Shown here piece by piece: positions 25,750 through 33,925 of a stretch of DNA of 43,622 bases (positions are counted from its first letter, which is position 1; every line of letters begins with the position of its first letter). The position numbers and the translations under genes are program-made. Source of the DNA: Fimbriimonas sp. (GTDB lineage Bacteria > Armatimonadota > Fimbriimonadia > Fimbriimonadales > Fimbriimonadaceae); the NCBI GenBank assembly GCA_031292555.1, contig JARLGV010000038.1, forward strand, positions 1-43,622, in the 5' to 3' direction. The notes beneath the pieces were generated by a model. The model searched no databases. It was not told the DNA's origin and worked only from the letters and a program-made list of their open reading frames with translations.

Positions 25750-27027
25750 TCAGAAGTCGTTCAAACTCCAGAGGACTAGCCCGCTCAGGATCTTCGGATA
25801 GTAGTAGGTGCTCTTTTGGGGCATCTTCTCGCCGCCCATCGCGATTGCCTTCATGTCTTGGACTGTCGGCGGGTTCATGAGGAACGACATGGCCGCTCCA
25901 TTCTCCACTGCCTCTACCGCCTCACGCTCGTCACGCGTATAGGCGATCGTGTCCAGCCCCTTCACATTCAGCAATCTCGATAGAATTACCTGGTGGAGGA
26001 CCGTAACGTCGAGATCTTTTAGTAAATTGCTGTCGTTTGTCGTGATCGAGGCAAGGAGGCCGGTCGGATCCTTGGCCGTCATCACATAGCCCGTCCCGCC
26101 CTTTATGGCAACTCCGAATGCGCGAGTGCCCTCCGCCGACTTCGATTCGATGGCCGACATGAGGTCTCCCGCCGGGGCTTCGACCATGTCGAACTCCTCG
26201 CCAAGCGAGGCAAGCGCCTCCGACAATTCCACCGGAAGGGATAGCAAAATGCGATGTGTCGGCAACAAAACGAGTCCCGGGTCCGAAATCGAACACAGCG
26301 CCATCATCATGTAATCTTCGGCGACCGGGCCTGGCTGCTCACCAAGTGCCTGACGAAAGGCCAGGGCCGTTTCGTATCGATGATGGCCGTCGGCAATCCA
26401 CACCGTCTTATCGGCGATAAGGCCCTTGATCTCATTAATCGCATCCGGGTCGGAGATCGGCTCCAGAAAATGCGTGACGCCATCGCCAGAATCAGTGTGC
26501 ACGGACTCCGTCGAAGGAGCGTCGTTGATGGATCGAAGCACTTCTCCGCCCGGATCGTCGAATAGGCCAAAAATGCACTCCAGATGCGAGCGAGTCGCCT
26601 CCAAGATGCGCATACGGTCTTCCTTGTGCTTCGGGAAGGTCTGCTCGTGAGGCAGCACCACCCCGTTCTCGTAAGGCTCGACCTTGATCAGAACGATAAT
26701 AGACGTCCGAATCAGCGGGTCGACAACTCCAGGAATCGTGAACTTCTGGGTATAGCGGTAGAGGGCCGGCTTCGGCTCGAGTGCCAGATCTCCGTTCCTT
26801 CGCCACTCAGTCAAGAGCGATGAACTTCGCAGGTACTTGACGTATTTGCTTCGATCGTCCGGCTTCTGTTCCGGAAGGGTGAGGTGCACTATATTGTGGG
26901 GATTCCGAGATGCATAATCGTCTCGTTCCTTTGGCGAAAGAACGTCATAGGGCGGAGCGGTCAAGCAGTCTATGGAACCACAATGCGAGGCATAGCGCAG
27001 GCCCAAGAAGGGTCGGATAGACGCCAT
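25750..27027 (-). CDS. DUF1015 family protein
   Basis: This 425-residue cytosolic protein belongs to the conserved DUF1015 family. It begins with the family signature ASIRPFLGLRY, then LTAPPYDVLSPKERDDY (~22-38), NIVHLTLPE and YRYTQKF. WIADGHHRYETALAFR and MMALCSISDPGLVLLPTHR follow further on. The biochemical role is not settled. From memory, members are often encoded near serine biosynthesis genes in Firmicutes and have been discussed as possible serine kinases; serC lies about 14 kb away here, so the link is weak. It forms an operon with the MBL hydrolase and is divergent from the polyprenyl synthase across 50 bases. Confidence 0.9.
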   Translation of the reverse strand: MASIRPFLGLRYASHCGSIDCLTAPPYDVLSPKERDDYASRNPHNIVHLTLPEQKPDDRSKYVKYLRSSSLLTEWRRNGDLALEPKPALYRYTQKFTIPGVVDPLIRTSIIVLIKVEPYENGVVLPHEQTFPKHKEDRMRILEATRSHLECIFGLFDDPGGEVLRSINDAPSTESVHTDSGDGVTHFLEPISDPDAINEIKGLIADKTVWIADGHHRYETALAFRQALGEQPGPVAEDYMMMALCSISDPGLVLLPTHRILLSLPVELSEALASLGEEFDMVEAPAGDLMSAIESKSAEGTRAFGVAIKGGTGYVMTAKDPTGLLASITTNDSNLLKDLDVTVLHQVILSRLLNVKGLDTIAYTRDEREAVEAVENGAAMSFLMNPPTVQDMKAIAMGGEKMPQKSTYYYPKILSGLVLWSLNDF

Positions 27028-27034
27028 AGACTGC

Positions 27035-27071
27035 GAGTCTACCAGTGTCCGCCAATACCGGCGGTAGACTC
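27035..27071. promoter_or_regulatory. 9-base perfect inverted repeat in a divergent promoter
   Basis: GAGTCTACC (27035-27043) and GGTAGACTC (27063-27071) are perfect inverted repeats separated by 19 bases. They fill most of the 50-base gap between the DUF1015 and polyprenyl synthase start codons. The placement suits an operator for a dimeric regulator acting on both genes. A hairpin in either mRNA leader is the alternative. Confidence 0.5.
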
Positions 27072-27077
27072 TGACCG

Positions 27078-27953
27078 GTGGCGAACCAATCCAGTCTAAA
27101 TACCTACGGTGAGCGGATCGATCGGCGCCTTGGAGAACTCCTTCCGCCCGCCGATGCCGTTCCGGAGAAGCTGCACGAAGCGATGCGTCACTCGTGCCTG
27201 GCGCCCGGAAAGCGACTGCGACCGGCCTTGGCCATGGCCTGTGCGGAATCGATCGGTGGTAACGGAGACTCTGTGCTGGATGCCGGATGCGCTATCGAAT
27301 TCGTCCACTGCTTCTCATTGATTCACGACGATCTCCCCGCGATCGACAACGACGATCTGCGACGCGGCATTCCTACCTGCCACAAAGTCTTCGGCGAGGC
27401 GATCGCGATATTGGCGGGCGACGCCCTGTTTGCCCTTGCCTTCGACACCCTGGCGAACGGCCCATGGCCGGCCGACCAACGCGTTCGCGCGATCCGATCA
27501 TTAACCCTTGCTACTGGCTCCAGTGGGCTTGTCGGCGGAGAGACGATCGACATCCTGTCGGAAGGCAAACCGATCGAGCGATCGACTCTGGAACTGATTC
27601 ATGCCCGGAAGACCGGCTCGCTCATCGCCTCCAGCTGCGAGATCGGGGCGATTCTTGCCGGTGCGACTTCCGATCAGTCCGGACAGCTCTACCGGTACGG
27701 TCAAGCGATCGGCCTCGCCTTCCAGATTGCCGACGATCTGCTCAACGAAACGTCGACCGCCGCTCAACTCGGCAAGGCGGCGGGATCGGATCGTGAGCGC
27801 GGAAAGGCCACGTATCCGGCGATGTTTGGCGTCGAAGCGTCCCGCCGAATGGCGATCGAGACGGCGGAATCGGGAATCGCCTGTTTGGTCGACATCCCCA
27901 ATCCCAATTTGCTGGCTGAGTTAGCCCGCTACTCGGTCGAACGGCTTCGCTAG
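27078..27953 (+). CDS. ispA: Polyprenyl diphosphate synthase (farnesyl/geranylgeranyl type)
   Basis: The enzyme should add isopentenyl diphosphate to allylic diphosphates to make a C15 or C20 chain for quinones, carriers or terpenoids. The 291-residue length fits bacterial short-chain synthases. The first Asp-rich motif is HDDLPAIDNDD (83-93), preceded by CFSLI. LRPALAM and GGETIDIL are also conserved. The second Asp-rich motif reads DDLLN (219-223), where the family has DDxxD; the lysine motif GKATYP is intact. The GTG start at 27078 has no clear ribosome binding site. It is divergent from DUF1015 with a shared inverted repeat. Product length cannot be fixed from sequence alone. Confidence 0.9.
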   Translation: MANQSSLNTYGERIDRRLGELLPPADAVPEKLHEAMRHSCLAPGKRLRPALAMACAESIGGNGDSVLDAGCAIEFVHCFSLIHDDLPAIDNDDLRRGIPTCHKVFGEAIAILAGDALFALAFDTLANGPWPADQRVRAIRSLTLATGSSGLVGGETIDILSEGKPIERSTLELIHARKTGSLIASSCEIGAILAGATSDQSGQLYRYGQAIGLAFQIADDLLNETSTAAQLGKAAGSDRERGKATYPAMFGVEASRRMAIETAESGIACLVDIPNPNLLAELARYSVERLR

Positions 27954-28041
27954 GAGCGGTCCAGTTCGCTACATCCGCAGATGTACTGCCGACTGTCATC
28001 TACGATTCTCCGATCGGTCGTGATAATATGCCTCCACTTCC

Positions 28042-28743
28042 ATGAAGGCAAATTACGGGATCGATGCCCCAACCGTTGTGCGCAACCTCGTCTTCATCGG
28101 GGTTTTCCTTTTGGTGCTCGGCATATTCGTGCCAGCCCCGGATCCAATTCCCGCCATATGCGACTGGGTAGGCGCCACCTGGCTTGTCACGGCCGGCGCA
28201 ATGGTTCTTGGCAGCCGATTCTTCAAGCTTCGTATTCAGCAACAGGTGGTCCAGTCTCTTCAGTTGACTGGAACGGAGAAGGTCATGGATATGGGATGCG
28301 GGCGTGGCCTTATGCTCATCGGTATGGCCAAGCACCTACCCCACGGCCGGGCGATCGGCATCGACCTCTGGCAGGTCAAGGATCAGTCGAGCAACGATCC
28401 GGAGGTCACTCGGGCAAATGCGCGTATGGAGAAGGTCCAAGACTCCGTCGAGGTGATGACCGGCGATATGCGTAAGCTGCCTTTCGACTCGGAGTACTTC
28501 GACGTCGTTACATCCAGTTGGGCAATCCACAATATCCCCGATGAGGCGGGCCGAGCCGCTGCCGTCCGGGAGGCCGTTCGAGTACTCAAACCGGGAGGCA
28601 GGCTCGTGATCGTCGATATCTTCCATTCAAAGGAATATGCTCGAACCCTCTCCGACGTGAAGATGGCAAACGTGAAGGTCTCCGGCCCGAACTTCCTATT
28701 CGTCGTACCGACGAGGACCGTAAGCGCCTCCAAACCCGCATAG
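28042..28743 (+). CDS. Membrane-anchored class I methyltransferase
   Basis: The 233-residue protein has two hydrophobic segments near the N-terminus (~14-31 and ~43-58) that should anchor it in the membrane. A SAM-dependent Methyltransf_11/25-type domain follows. The SAM motifs are MDMGCGRGLMLIGMAK (~82-97), AIGIDLW, MTGDMRKLPFDSEYFDVV (~139-156) and VLKPGGRLVIVDI. The substrate may be a lipid, quinone or other membrane compound. A TATAAT-like GATAAT at 28022-28027 lies 14 bases before the ATG, which would give a very short leader. It is 88 bases downstream of the polyprenyl synthase, so a prenylated substrate is conceivable. Confidence 0.85.
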   Translation: MKANYGIDAPTVVRNLVFIGVFLLVLGIFVPAPDPIPAICDWVGATWLVTAGAMVLGSRFFKLRIQQQVVQSLQLTGTEKVMDMGCGRGLMLIGMAKHLPHGRAIGIDLWQVKDQSSNDPEVTRANARMEKVQDSVEVMTGDMRKLPFDSEYFDVVTSSWAIHNIPDEAGRAAAVREAVRVLKPGGRLVIVDIFHSKEYARTLSDVKMANVKVSGPNFLFVVPTRTVSASKPA

Positions 28744-28852
28744 TCCTGGCTGAAAGGGCATTGCGGCCACTTTCCTCAGGCGACGGCCCCCGCCGAAGTG
28801 GAATGTGGATAAATACCTGACGCTTTCTAGCTTACGGCAGCGTCCTTCCAAC

Positions 28853-28879
28853 AACGGAATTCACTCTGCGAGTGCCGTT
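28853..28879 (+). promoter_or_regulatory. Hairpin in the ftsZ leader
   Basis: AACGG (28853-28857) pairs with CCGTT (28875-28879), and CACTC (28862-28866) pairs with GAGTG (28870-28874) around a TGC loop. AATT is bulged on one side. The 10-base-pair structure ends 22 bases before the ftsZ ATG and 12 bases before its ribosome binding site. It could affect ftsZ translation or mRNA stability, or be a binding site in DNA. Confidence 0.4.
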
Positions 28880-28901
28880 CGACTGTCTATTTGGAGTGAC
28901 C

Positions 28902-30032
28902 ATGCGACCAGAAAACCTATTTGAGAACCAGGCGACGATTAAAGTCCTTGGTATCGGCGGAGCCGGTTCAAACGCCGTGAACCGGATGATCCAGGAAGGG
29001 CTCATGGGTGTTACGTTCGTGACAATGAACACCGATGCCCAGGCTCTGGGTCAAAGTAAGGCGCAGAGACGCATCCAGCTGGGAGAGGCGCTGACGCGAG
29101 GACTGGGCGCAGGCGGAAATCCGGAAGTCGGCGAGAAGGCGGCCATGGAGAGCGAAGAGACCATTCGCGGCATTCTCGATGGAAGCGACATGGTCTTCAT
29201 CACCGCCGGCATGGGTGGCGGCACGGGTACCGGCGCAGCCCCGGTCATCGCCGACATGGCCCGAAAGATGGGAATCCTCACCGTCGGCGTGGTCACCAAG
29301 CCGTTCCTGTTCGAAGGCCCGAAGCGCTCCCGCTTGGCGGACGACGGCGCGCGTAGGCTGCAAGCGAACGTGGACACCCTCATCACCGTGCCGAACGATC
29401 GGTTGCTGGGCTTTGTCGAGAAGAAGACCACGATGCAGCAAGCGTTCGCGGCCGCCGACGACGTGCTCCGTCAGGGCGTCCAGGGGATCTCCGACATTAT
29501 CCTTCTCCCGGGAATCATCAACGTCGACTTCGCCGACGTTCGCTCGGTCATGAAGAATGCGGGAGTCGCGCTGATGGGCCTCGGCAAGGGCGTCGGCGAC
29601 CAGAGAGCCCGCATGGCAGCCCAACACGCCGCCACGTCTCCGCTCCTCGAAACGAATATTCAGGGCGCCAAGAGGCTGCTGGTGAACGTCACCGCCGGCC
29701 CTGACTTCAGCATCGGCGAAGCCCACGAGGCGATGGAGTACATCCTTCAGTTCACCGACGCCGACGATGCCGACATCATCATGGGTCACGTGATGAAGGA
29801 TTCGCTCGACGGCGAAGTCCAGATCACCCTCCTTGCCGCCGGCATGGACTCAAAGGCCCCGATGGCGGGAAAGCGACGTGATACGGAAGTATTCGTTCAG
29901 CCGGCCAACTTAGGCTCGGCCGCGCCTTCCTATTCGCCTCAACCGAGTGCGACCATCCCCACTCCCATCCAGCTGGATGAGATCGACATCGACATCCCCA
30001 CGTTCCTCAGACGGCAAAAACTGGGCACGTAA
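28902..30032 (+). CDS. ftsZ: Cell division GTPase FtsZ
   Basis: FtsZ polymerises with GTP into the division ring at midcell. The 376-residue protein has the GTP-binding [11 protein letters not shown] (~19-29), the tubulin signature [14 protein letters not shown] (GGGTGTG at 105-111) and the T7 loop [11 protein letters not shown] that completes the active site of the next subunit. A short linker leads to the conserved C-terminal peptide ([12 protein letters not shown]) that docks FtsA or other anchors. ATG 28902 is chosen for its GGAG at good spacing; a GTG at 28872 would add 10 residues. No mur, ftsA or ftsQ gene lies nearby, so it is outside a dcw cluster. A strong terminator follows. Confidence 0.97.
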   Translation: MRPENLFENQATIKVLGIGGAGSNAVNRMIQEGLMGVTFVTMNTDAQALGQSKAQRRIQLGEALTRGLGAGGNPEVGEKAAMESEETIRGILDGSDMVFITAGMGGGTGTGAAPVIADMARKMGILTVGVVTKPFLFEGPKRSRLADDGARRLQANVDTLITVPNDRLLGFVEKKTTMQQAFAAADDVLRQGVQGISDIILLPGIINVDFADVRSVMKNAGVALMGLGKGVGDQRARMAAQHAATSPLLETNIQGAKRLLVNVTAGPDFSIGEAHEAMEYILQFTDADDADIIMGHVMKDSLDGEVQITLLAAGMDSKAPMAGKRRDTEVFVQPANLGSAAPSYSPQPSATIPTPIQLDEIDIDIPTFLRRQKLGT

Positions 30033-30090
30033 CGACAGCTTAACTCCAAGAGTCTCGGCGCAGTTCGAGAGTAGACTGGTCCAAATGCTA

Positions 30091-30120
30091 GCCCCGCCCT
30101 AACCGGCGGGGCGCTTTTTT
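30091..30120 (+). terminator. Intrinsic terminator of ftsZ
   Basis: GCCCCGCC (30091-30098) and GGCGGGGC (30105-30112) form a perfect 8-base-pair stem with a CTAACC loop. It is followed by GC and six T (30115-30120). The T-run ends three bases before the annotated ATG of the next gene. Confidence 0.93.
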
Positions 30121-30123
30121 CGT

Positions 30124-30588
30124 ATGATGAGGGTGATGCTGCGATCATTCTTTTCCTCCTTGAGTTCGAAGCCCTCTGACGTGCAAGTGTGGGACTGCGT
30201 CCCCCTCGTCGTCGTGCGCGAGGGACACTCCATGGTTTACGGATTGGCGACCAAGGTGGAATTCACTCCCGCCGACGAATCGTCGAGTCTCGTCGGTGCG
30301 GCGGTCGCCCTCAAGCCCGACGGGGGCGGCCTTCGACCGGAAATCGCGATCGTAGCAAGGCAGTACATCGACAACCCCATCGAATTGGGTCGCCGGCAAG
30401 GCATGATCCTGTCGGGAACCAACGAGTCGGGGGAACCGGTGGAGTGGTACATCAACGGCGCCGCCGACCGCTTCCTGACCTCGGAAGAGGTCCAGGACGT
30501 CGAGTACGACGAGGAGACGGCCAAGGAACTCGAGTCGGAACTAGGCAGCGAGGAGCCGACCAAGCTGAACCTGAACTCCTACCTGTGA
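30124..30588 (+). CDS. Unknown acidic protein, 154 residues
   Basis: I do not recognise a family. The protein has a short Ser-rich start, a strand-rich core (VWDCVPLVVVREGHSMVYGL, VGAAVALKPDGGG, EIAIVARQYI) and a strongly acidic tail (EEVQDVEYDEETAKELESEL). No signal peptide is clear, so it is probably cytosolic. Candidate ATGs are at 30124, 30127 and 30136. The first lies only three bases after the ftsZ terminator T-run, so either the start is further in, or the transcript begins inside the terminator, or read-through supplies it. GAGGG at 30129-30133 is too close to the third ATG to be a good binding site. Confidence 0.65.
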   Translation: MMRVMLRSFFSSLSSKPSDVQVWDCVPLVVVREGHSMVYGLATKVEFTPADESSSLVGAAVALKPDGGGLRPEIAIVARQYIDNPIELGRRQGMILSGTNESGEPVEWYINGAADRFLTSEEVQDVEYDEETAKELESELGSEEPTKLNLNSYL

Positions 30589-30966
30589 GCCGAAGGGGCT
30601 CCTGAACGAAAATGCTTCAGCCATTGCCCCCGGAAGCCAACCATGATTCGCAGGGACCGCCCCTTCCACATGGGCCCCAGTCGGCAAGCCTTCGCTTCTA
30701 CTGCCCACATCTCGGTTGCGAACCGAGCGGGAGCGCCGACGGCGCGTTGCAATAGCGGCCGCGATTTTCTTGGGCAGCATCGCAGGCGGCCTTGGACTTT
30801 GGGCGGCAATGGATTCCGAACCCACGGCAGCGGCATGGAGCCGCAACCATGGGCTAGCGCACAGGACCCGCTTCGGGGGTCCTCGGAGCGGACATCGTCC
30901 TGCATCCTTGTTGCCCAGGCTTAGCCAGTCCCGGCCGCCAGGTGTCCGTGTTCACTTTGTCAACGG
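30589..30966. other. Gene-poor stretch, possibly a decayed or frameshifted small gene
   Basis: No gene is clearly supported. On the plus strand a 47-codon frame at 30612-30755 contains CPHLGC, a zinc-ribbon-like pair. A second frame from TTG 30716 has a basic head and a hydrophobic helix (VAIAAAIFLGSIAGG) but then turns into unconvincing sequence to 30970. Together they could be a zinc-ribbon plus membrane helix protein split by a frameshift, or chance. AGGACCC (30863-30869) and GGGTCCT (30877-30883) form a hairpin without a T-run. Confidence 0.35.
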
Positions 30967-31818
30967 CTAGAACTTGCCCTGGTAGACCTCGGTGGCGATG
31001 CCTTCGACGGTGATCGGCGTGTACCAGGCGTCCATCGAGACGGTCACGGAGCCGCCGGGGTTGACGACTTCTACCGAACCGCCTTTGCTCTTTCGACGCA
31101 GATAGTCGGCCGCCGCCGCCGAGCTTCCGGTGCCGCATCCGAGCGTTTCACCGACTCCCCGCTCCCATATCCGGATCTTGAGCTTCATCGGCTCGATCTC
31201 TTGGGACCAGATCACGCTTGTGCGCTGAGGATACAGCGGATCGGTTTCGATCTTTGGGCTGATCGACCGAAAGCTGTCGTCGTCGGGTAGGCAACTGGTA
31301 GGAATGACGACATGGGTGCTGCCGGTCGTGAGCGCGCTTCCGAAAAGGCTCAGCGGCATACCGGAATCCATTCCGCTCCAAACGGTTTGGTTGAACAGCT
31401 CGCCGTTCTTCTGGGGGACGCGAGCCGGATCGTAATCGGCACCGCCGATGTTCGTCGTCACCTTCGATCCGTCCACCGTCACAGCAATCTCGCGGCCGAG
31501 ATGACGCATCGTGAAAGCCGTGCCAACCCAACCTGCGCCGTGGCAATGGAATGCCGCGCACCGCAAGCCGTTACCGCAGAAATCCTCGGTGCCGTCGGGA
31601 TTGAACATGCGCATCAGTACATCCGACCCCGACATCGAGACCGCCAACAGCCCGTCGCTGCCGATGCCAAACCGACGGTTGCAGGCCCTGATCGCAAGCT
31701 GCGCCAGCGCGCCGTCGAGGTCTGCTTCCACCTTCAAATCATCCAGGTGAATCAACACGAAGTCGTTTCCGATGCTCTGCAATTTCCAGAACGGCAGTTT
31801 CGATTGGCTTTCGTCCAT
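30967..31818 (-). CDS. dapF: Diaminopimelate epimerase
   Basis: DapF converts LL- to meso-diaminopimelate, needed for lysine and for peptidoglycan cross-links. The 283-residue protein has both catalytic cysteines: Cys81 in DFCGNGLRCAA and Cys228 in GETLGCGTGSSAAA. It also has the N-terminal KLQSIGNDFVLI (~12-23) and RRFGIGSDGLL typical of the family. Its ATG follows the TAA of the upstream 652-residue protein with no base between (TAA then ATG), a layout that implies coupled translation. It is the last gene of the minus-strand run from 35992. Confidence 0.95.
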   Translation of the reverse strand: MDESQSKLPFWKLQSIGNDFVLIHLDDLKVEADLDGALAQLAIRACNRRFGIGSDGLLAVSMSGSDVLMRMFNPDGTEDFCGNGLRCAAFHCHGAGWVGTAFTMRHLGREIAVTVDGSKVTTNIGGADYDPARVPQKNGELFNQTVWSGMDSGMPLSLFGSALTTGSTHVVIPTSCLPDDDSFRSISPKIETDPLYPQRTSVIWSQEIEPMKLKIRIWERGVGETLGCGTGSSAAAADYLRRKSKGGSVEVVNPGGSVTVSMDAWYTPITVEGIATEVYQGKF

Positions 31819-33777
31819 TTAGTTGAGCGGCTCCGTATAGCACTCCGCGTTATCGACCGTCTCTCGGAACCAAAGTCCATCCGGGCATACGAGACGGAAC
31901 CACCATGCGCTCGGTCGCAGGTTCGCTTGAATCAGCCCCCGCGAGCAGATTATCGCCTGGCGGATCAACCGCAAGCGTTTCAGCTCAGCCTCGAACTCGA
32001 TCGACCGCCGCCGTTCGTGGATCCGCTGCACCTCTTCGTCCTGCAGAAGGGCGTTTTGCTTGTGCCTCAGATCGAGCATCCGGTTCTGAGCCTCGACTCC
32101 GCTATGGATGATCTTCTCGACCTCGTGGGTCAATCTCGACCGTTCCGCGACGTCGGCGGGAGTGTGGGGCTTGTCGAATATCTTCTCGCGGAAGTGGTCG
32201 CCCTTCTCACGCTCCGCCCTCAAACGCTCCGCTCGGAGTTTTCGGATTTCATCGTACAGCGCGTAGCGTTGCGAGCGAATCTCCTCGAGCGATCGTTGCA
32301 GGCTGCCTAAACTGGCGTGCAATCCCTCGTACTCGCGGGCAAGGCAGTTCCAAGAACCTCCCTGCGTCCGGTCAAGGAAACGAATGAGCTCGATCGGTCG
32401 CCTCAAACCGGCGAGGGTGGCCAGGAGCGACTCCTGCTCGTGGGCGACCTCCTTCCAGCGGCCGGAAAAGCTCGGAGCGCACATCTCCTCCGTACCGAAG
32501 GCTCGTTGGAACGGATCCGGCAACTTCATCCAGGAGCAGCAGACCTTCAGGGCGTCCCACGCATCGTACTTGACACGCAAGATCGGGTTCATCTTGATCG
32601 AGAAGCCCTTGTCCGCCAGCTTCCGGTGAAGCGCGCGGCTGTACTTCACATACGAACTGGCGCCTTCGTGGAAGACAAAGACGAACTCAGGCGCCAACAT
32701 CCCGATCAGAGTGACCGCCTTACCGACGAGCACACAGTCCGGGCCGAACTTCCGCTCAACAGCCTCCGCCAACTCAGAAATGGAGTTGAGCGGCTTCTTG
32801 AAAGTCAGGAATTGCGGTGTCGCCGTCATGATCACCGCTCCGCGCGTCCCCAGCCGAATCGTTCCACGGCCGTGCTCCGGAAGAATCAGGTCGAATGGAA
32901 TCGCCCCTGTTCCGAACCGGGCAAGTTCGTACAGACCGGATGAGCCTCGGATCGCCTCGTCATAAGCGGAACAAGCCACCGCGCGGGTGGCTTGATCGAC
33001 AAACAGATTCACGAGCTCGAATCGAGAGCTACAACATGTCGCAGCATTGAATCGAAGCAGTTCGCTGGTGGCGGTGGTCTCGATATCGACGGGCGCATTG
33101 GCGCAGAACTCATAGAAGATAGGCAGCAGTCGCTGGTAAAACTCCGAGACCGTCTGGGTCCGTGGCTCGGCGGCGTCGCAGACCTTGGCGCGCAAATCGT
33201 TGGCCAGTTCCTCGGCTTTCTGCCGTCCCATGCCGGAAAGCGACTGAAGGGTCGAATCGATCGCCCAGTCCATCGTCGACTGGCACACTTGAAAAAGCTG
33301 TTTGAGCTGAACGTCCTTGGTGATGGGAGCGTGTTCGTCGAGCGACACGATGCCTCGCCAGCCCCATGCCTCAGTGGCTTCGTCCATGAAAGTCGGCCGG
33401 GCGGCTCCCAGCTTGCCAATTCGCAGACCCGCTGCGTGGAGCATTTCGCGCGTGATGACGGTTTCGCTCCCGAAGAGGGTCGAGAACTCGCCGGCCGCGC
33501 TCCACAGCCCCTTGGTCGTGGTGTCGTTGTGAGGCAGCGCTTTGAATTGTCCGGCTTCGTGCTTGCCGCTGGGAAGCTTCGCGAAATAGTCCGTGTCGTG
33601 GACTCCTGCCACGAGGCGAATCGGAGATCCCAAGCGCCGGGCGGCAACCGCCAAGCCCGCTTTCATCGGTTCGTCCCAGAATACGGTCTGTCCCAACGCC
33701 AGCAGAGGCGCCCCCGGAGCTACCGTCGCAAGCTCGTGCAGCGCCGCATCAAGGCTCGATCTCTCCTTAACTGCCAT
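31819..33777 (-). CDS. Large protein of unknown family, coupled to dapF
   Basis: I do not recognise this 652-residue protein. It has no signal peptide or membrane helix, so it should be cytosolic. Striking segments are LALGQTVFWDEPMKAGL (~26-42) and AGVHDTDYFAKLPSGKH (~57-73) near the N-terminus. A mixed alpha/beta region follows (~290-470, with FDLILPEHGRGTIRLGTRG). A long charged helix with coiled-coil character runs ~495-625, and a Trp-rich end contains WWFRLVCPDGLWF. The N-terminal order GQ, then a HDxD-like segment, plus a C-terminal coiled coil loosely recalls BshC (bacillithiol synthesis), but the match is too weak to assign. Its stop abuts the dapF start, suggesting a shared expression unit and perhaps a shared amino-acid pathway. 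Confidence 0.8.
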   Translation of the reverse strand: MAVKERSSLDAALHELATVAPGAPLLALGQTVFWDEPMKAGLAVAARRLGSPIRLVAGVHDTDYFAKLPSGKHEAGQFKALPHNDTTTKGLWSAAGEFSTLFGSETVITREMLHAAGLRIGKLGAARPTFMDEATEAWGWRGIVSLDEHAPITKDVQLKQLFQVCQSTMDWAIDSTLQSLSGMGRQKAEELANDLRAKVCDAAEPRTQTVSEFYQRLLPIFYEFCANAPVDIETTATSELLRFNAATCCSSRFELVNLFVDQATRAVACSAYDEAIRGSSGLYELARFGTGAIPFDLILPEHGRGTIRLGTRGAVIMTATPQFLTFKKPLNSISELAEAVERKFGPDCVLVGKAVTLIGMLAPEFVFVFHEGASSYVKYSRALHRKLADKGFSIKMNPILRVKYDAWDALKVCCSWMKLPDPFQRAFGTEEMCAPSFSGRWKEVAHEQESLLATLAGLRRPIELIRFLDRTQGGSWNCLAREYEGLHASLGSLQRSLEEIRSQRYALYDEIRKLRAERLRAEREKGDHFREKIFDKPHTPADVAERSRLTHEVEKIIHSGVEAQNRMLDLRHKQNALLQDEEVQRIHERRRSIEFEAELKRLRLIRQAIICSRGLIQANLRPSAWWFRLVCPDGLWFRETVDNAECYTEPLN

Positions 33778-33925
33778 CTCTCGTAGATGCTACGCTACTT
33801 TGGATCAAGAAGTTTTGGTTTCTGACGCCGAAAACAGGTTCAAAGGGGCCGTATCCGGGAATCACACGGACGGTGGTTGCATTGGCAATCCGCTAACAGT
33901 CGCGAAGCTCAAGGGCTCCGATCCG

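Noticed and set aside
31312-32310. A 332-codon plus-strand frame opposite dapF and the 652-residue gene
   Set aside because: No domain or ribosome binding site, and the coding pattern of the minus strand explains it.
31819-33777. Assignment as BshC (bacillithiol cysteine-adding enzyme)
   Set aside because: Only a loose resemblance in motif order; the BshC GQQxGLxTGPLY and EDHDF motifs are not present as such, and no bshA or bshB is nearby.
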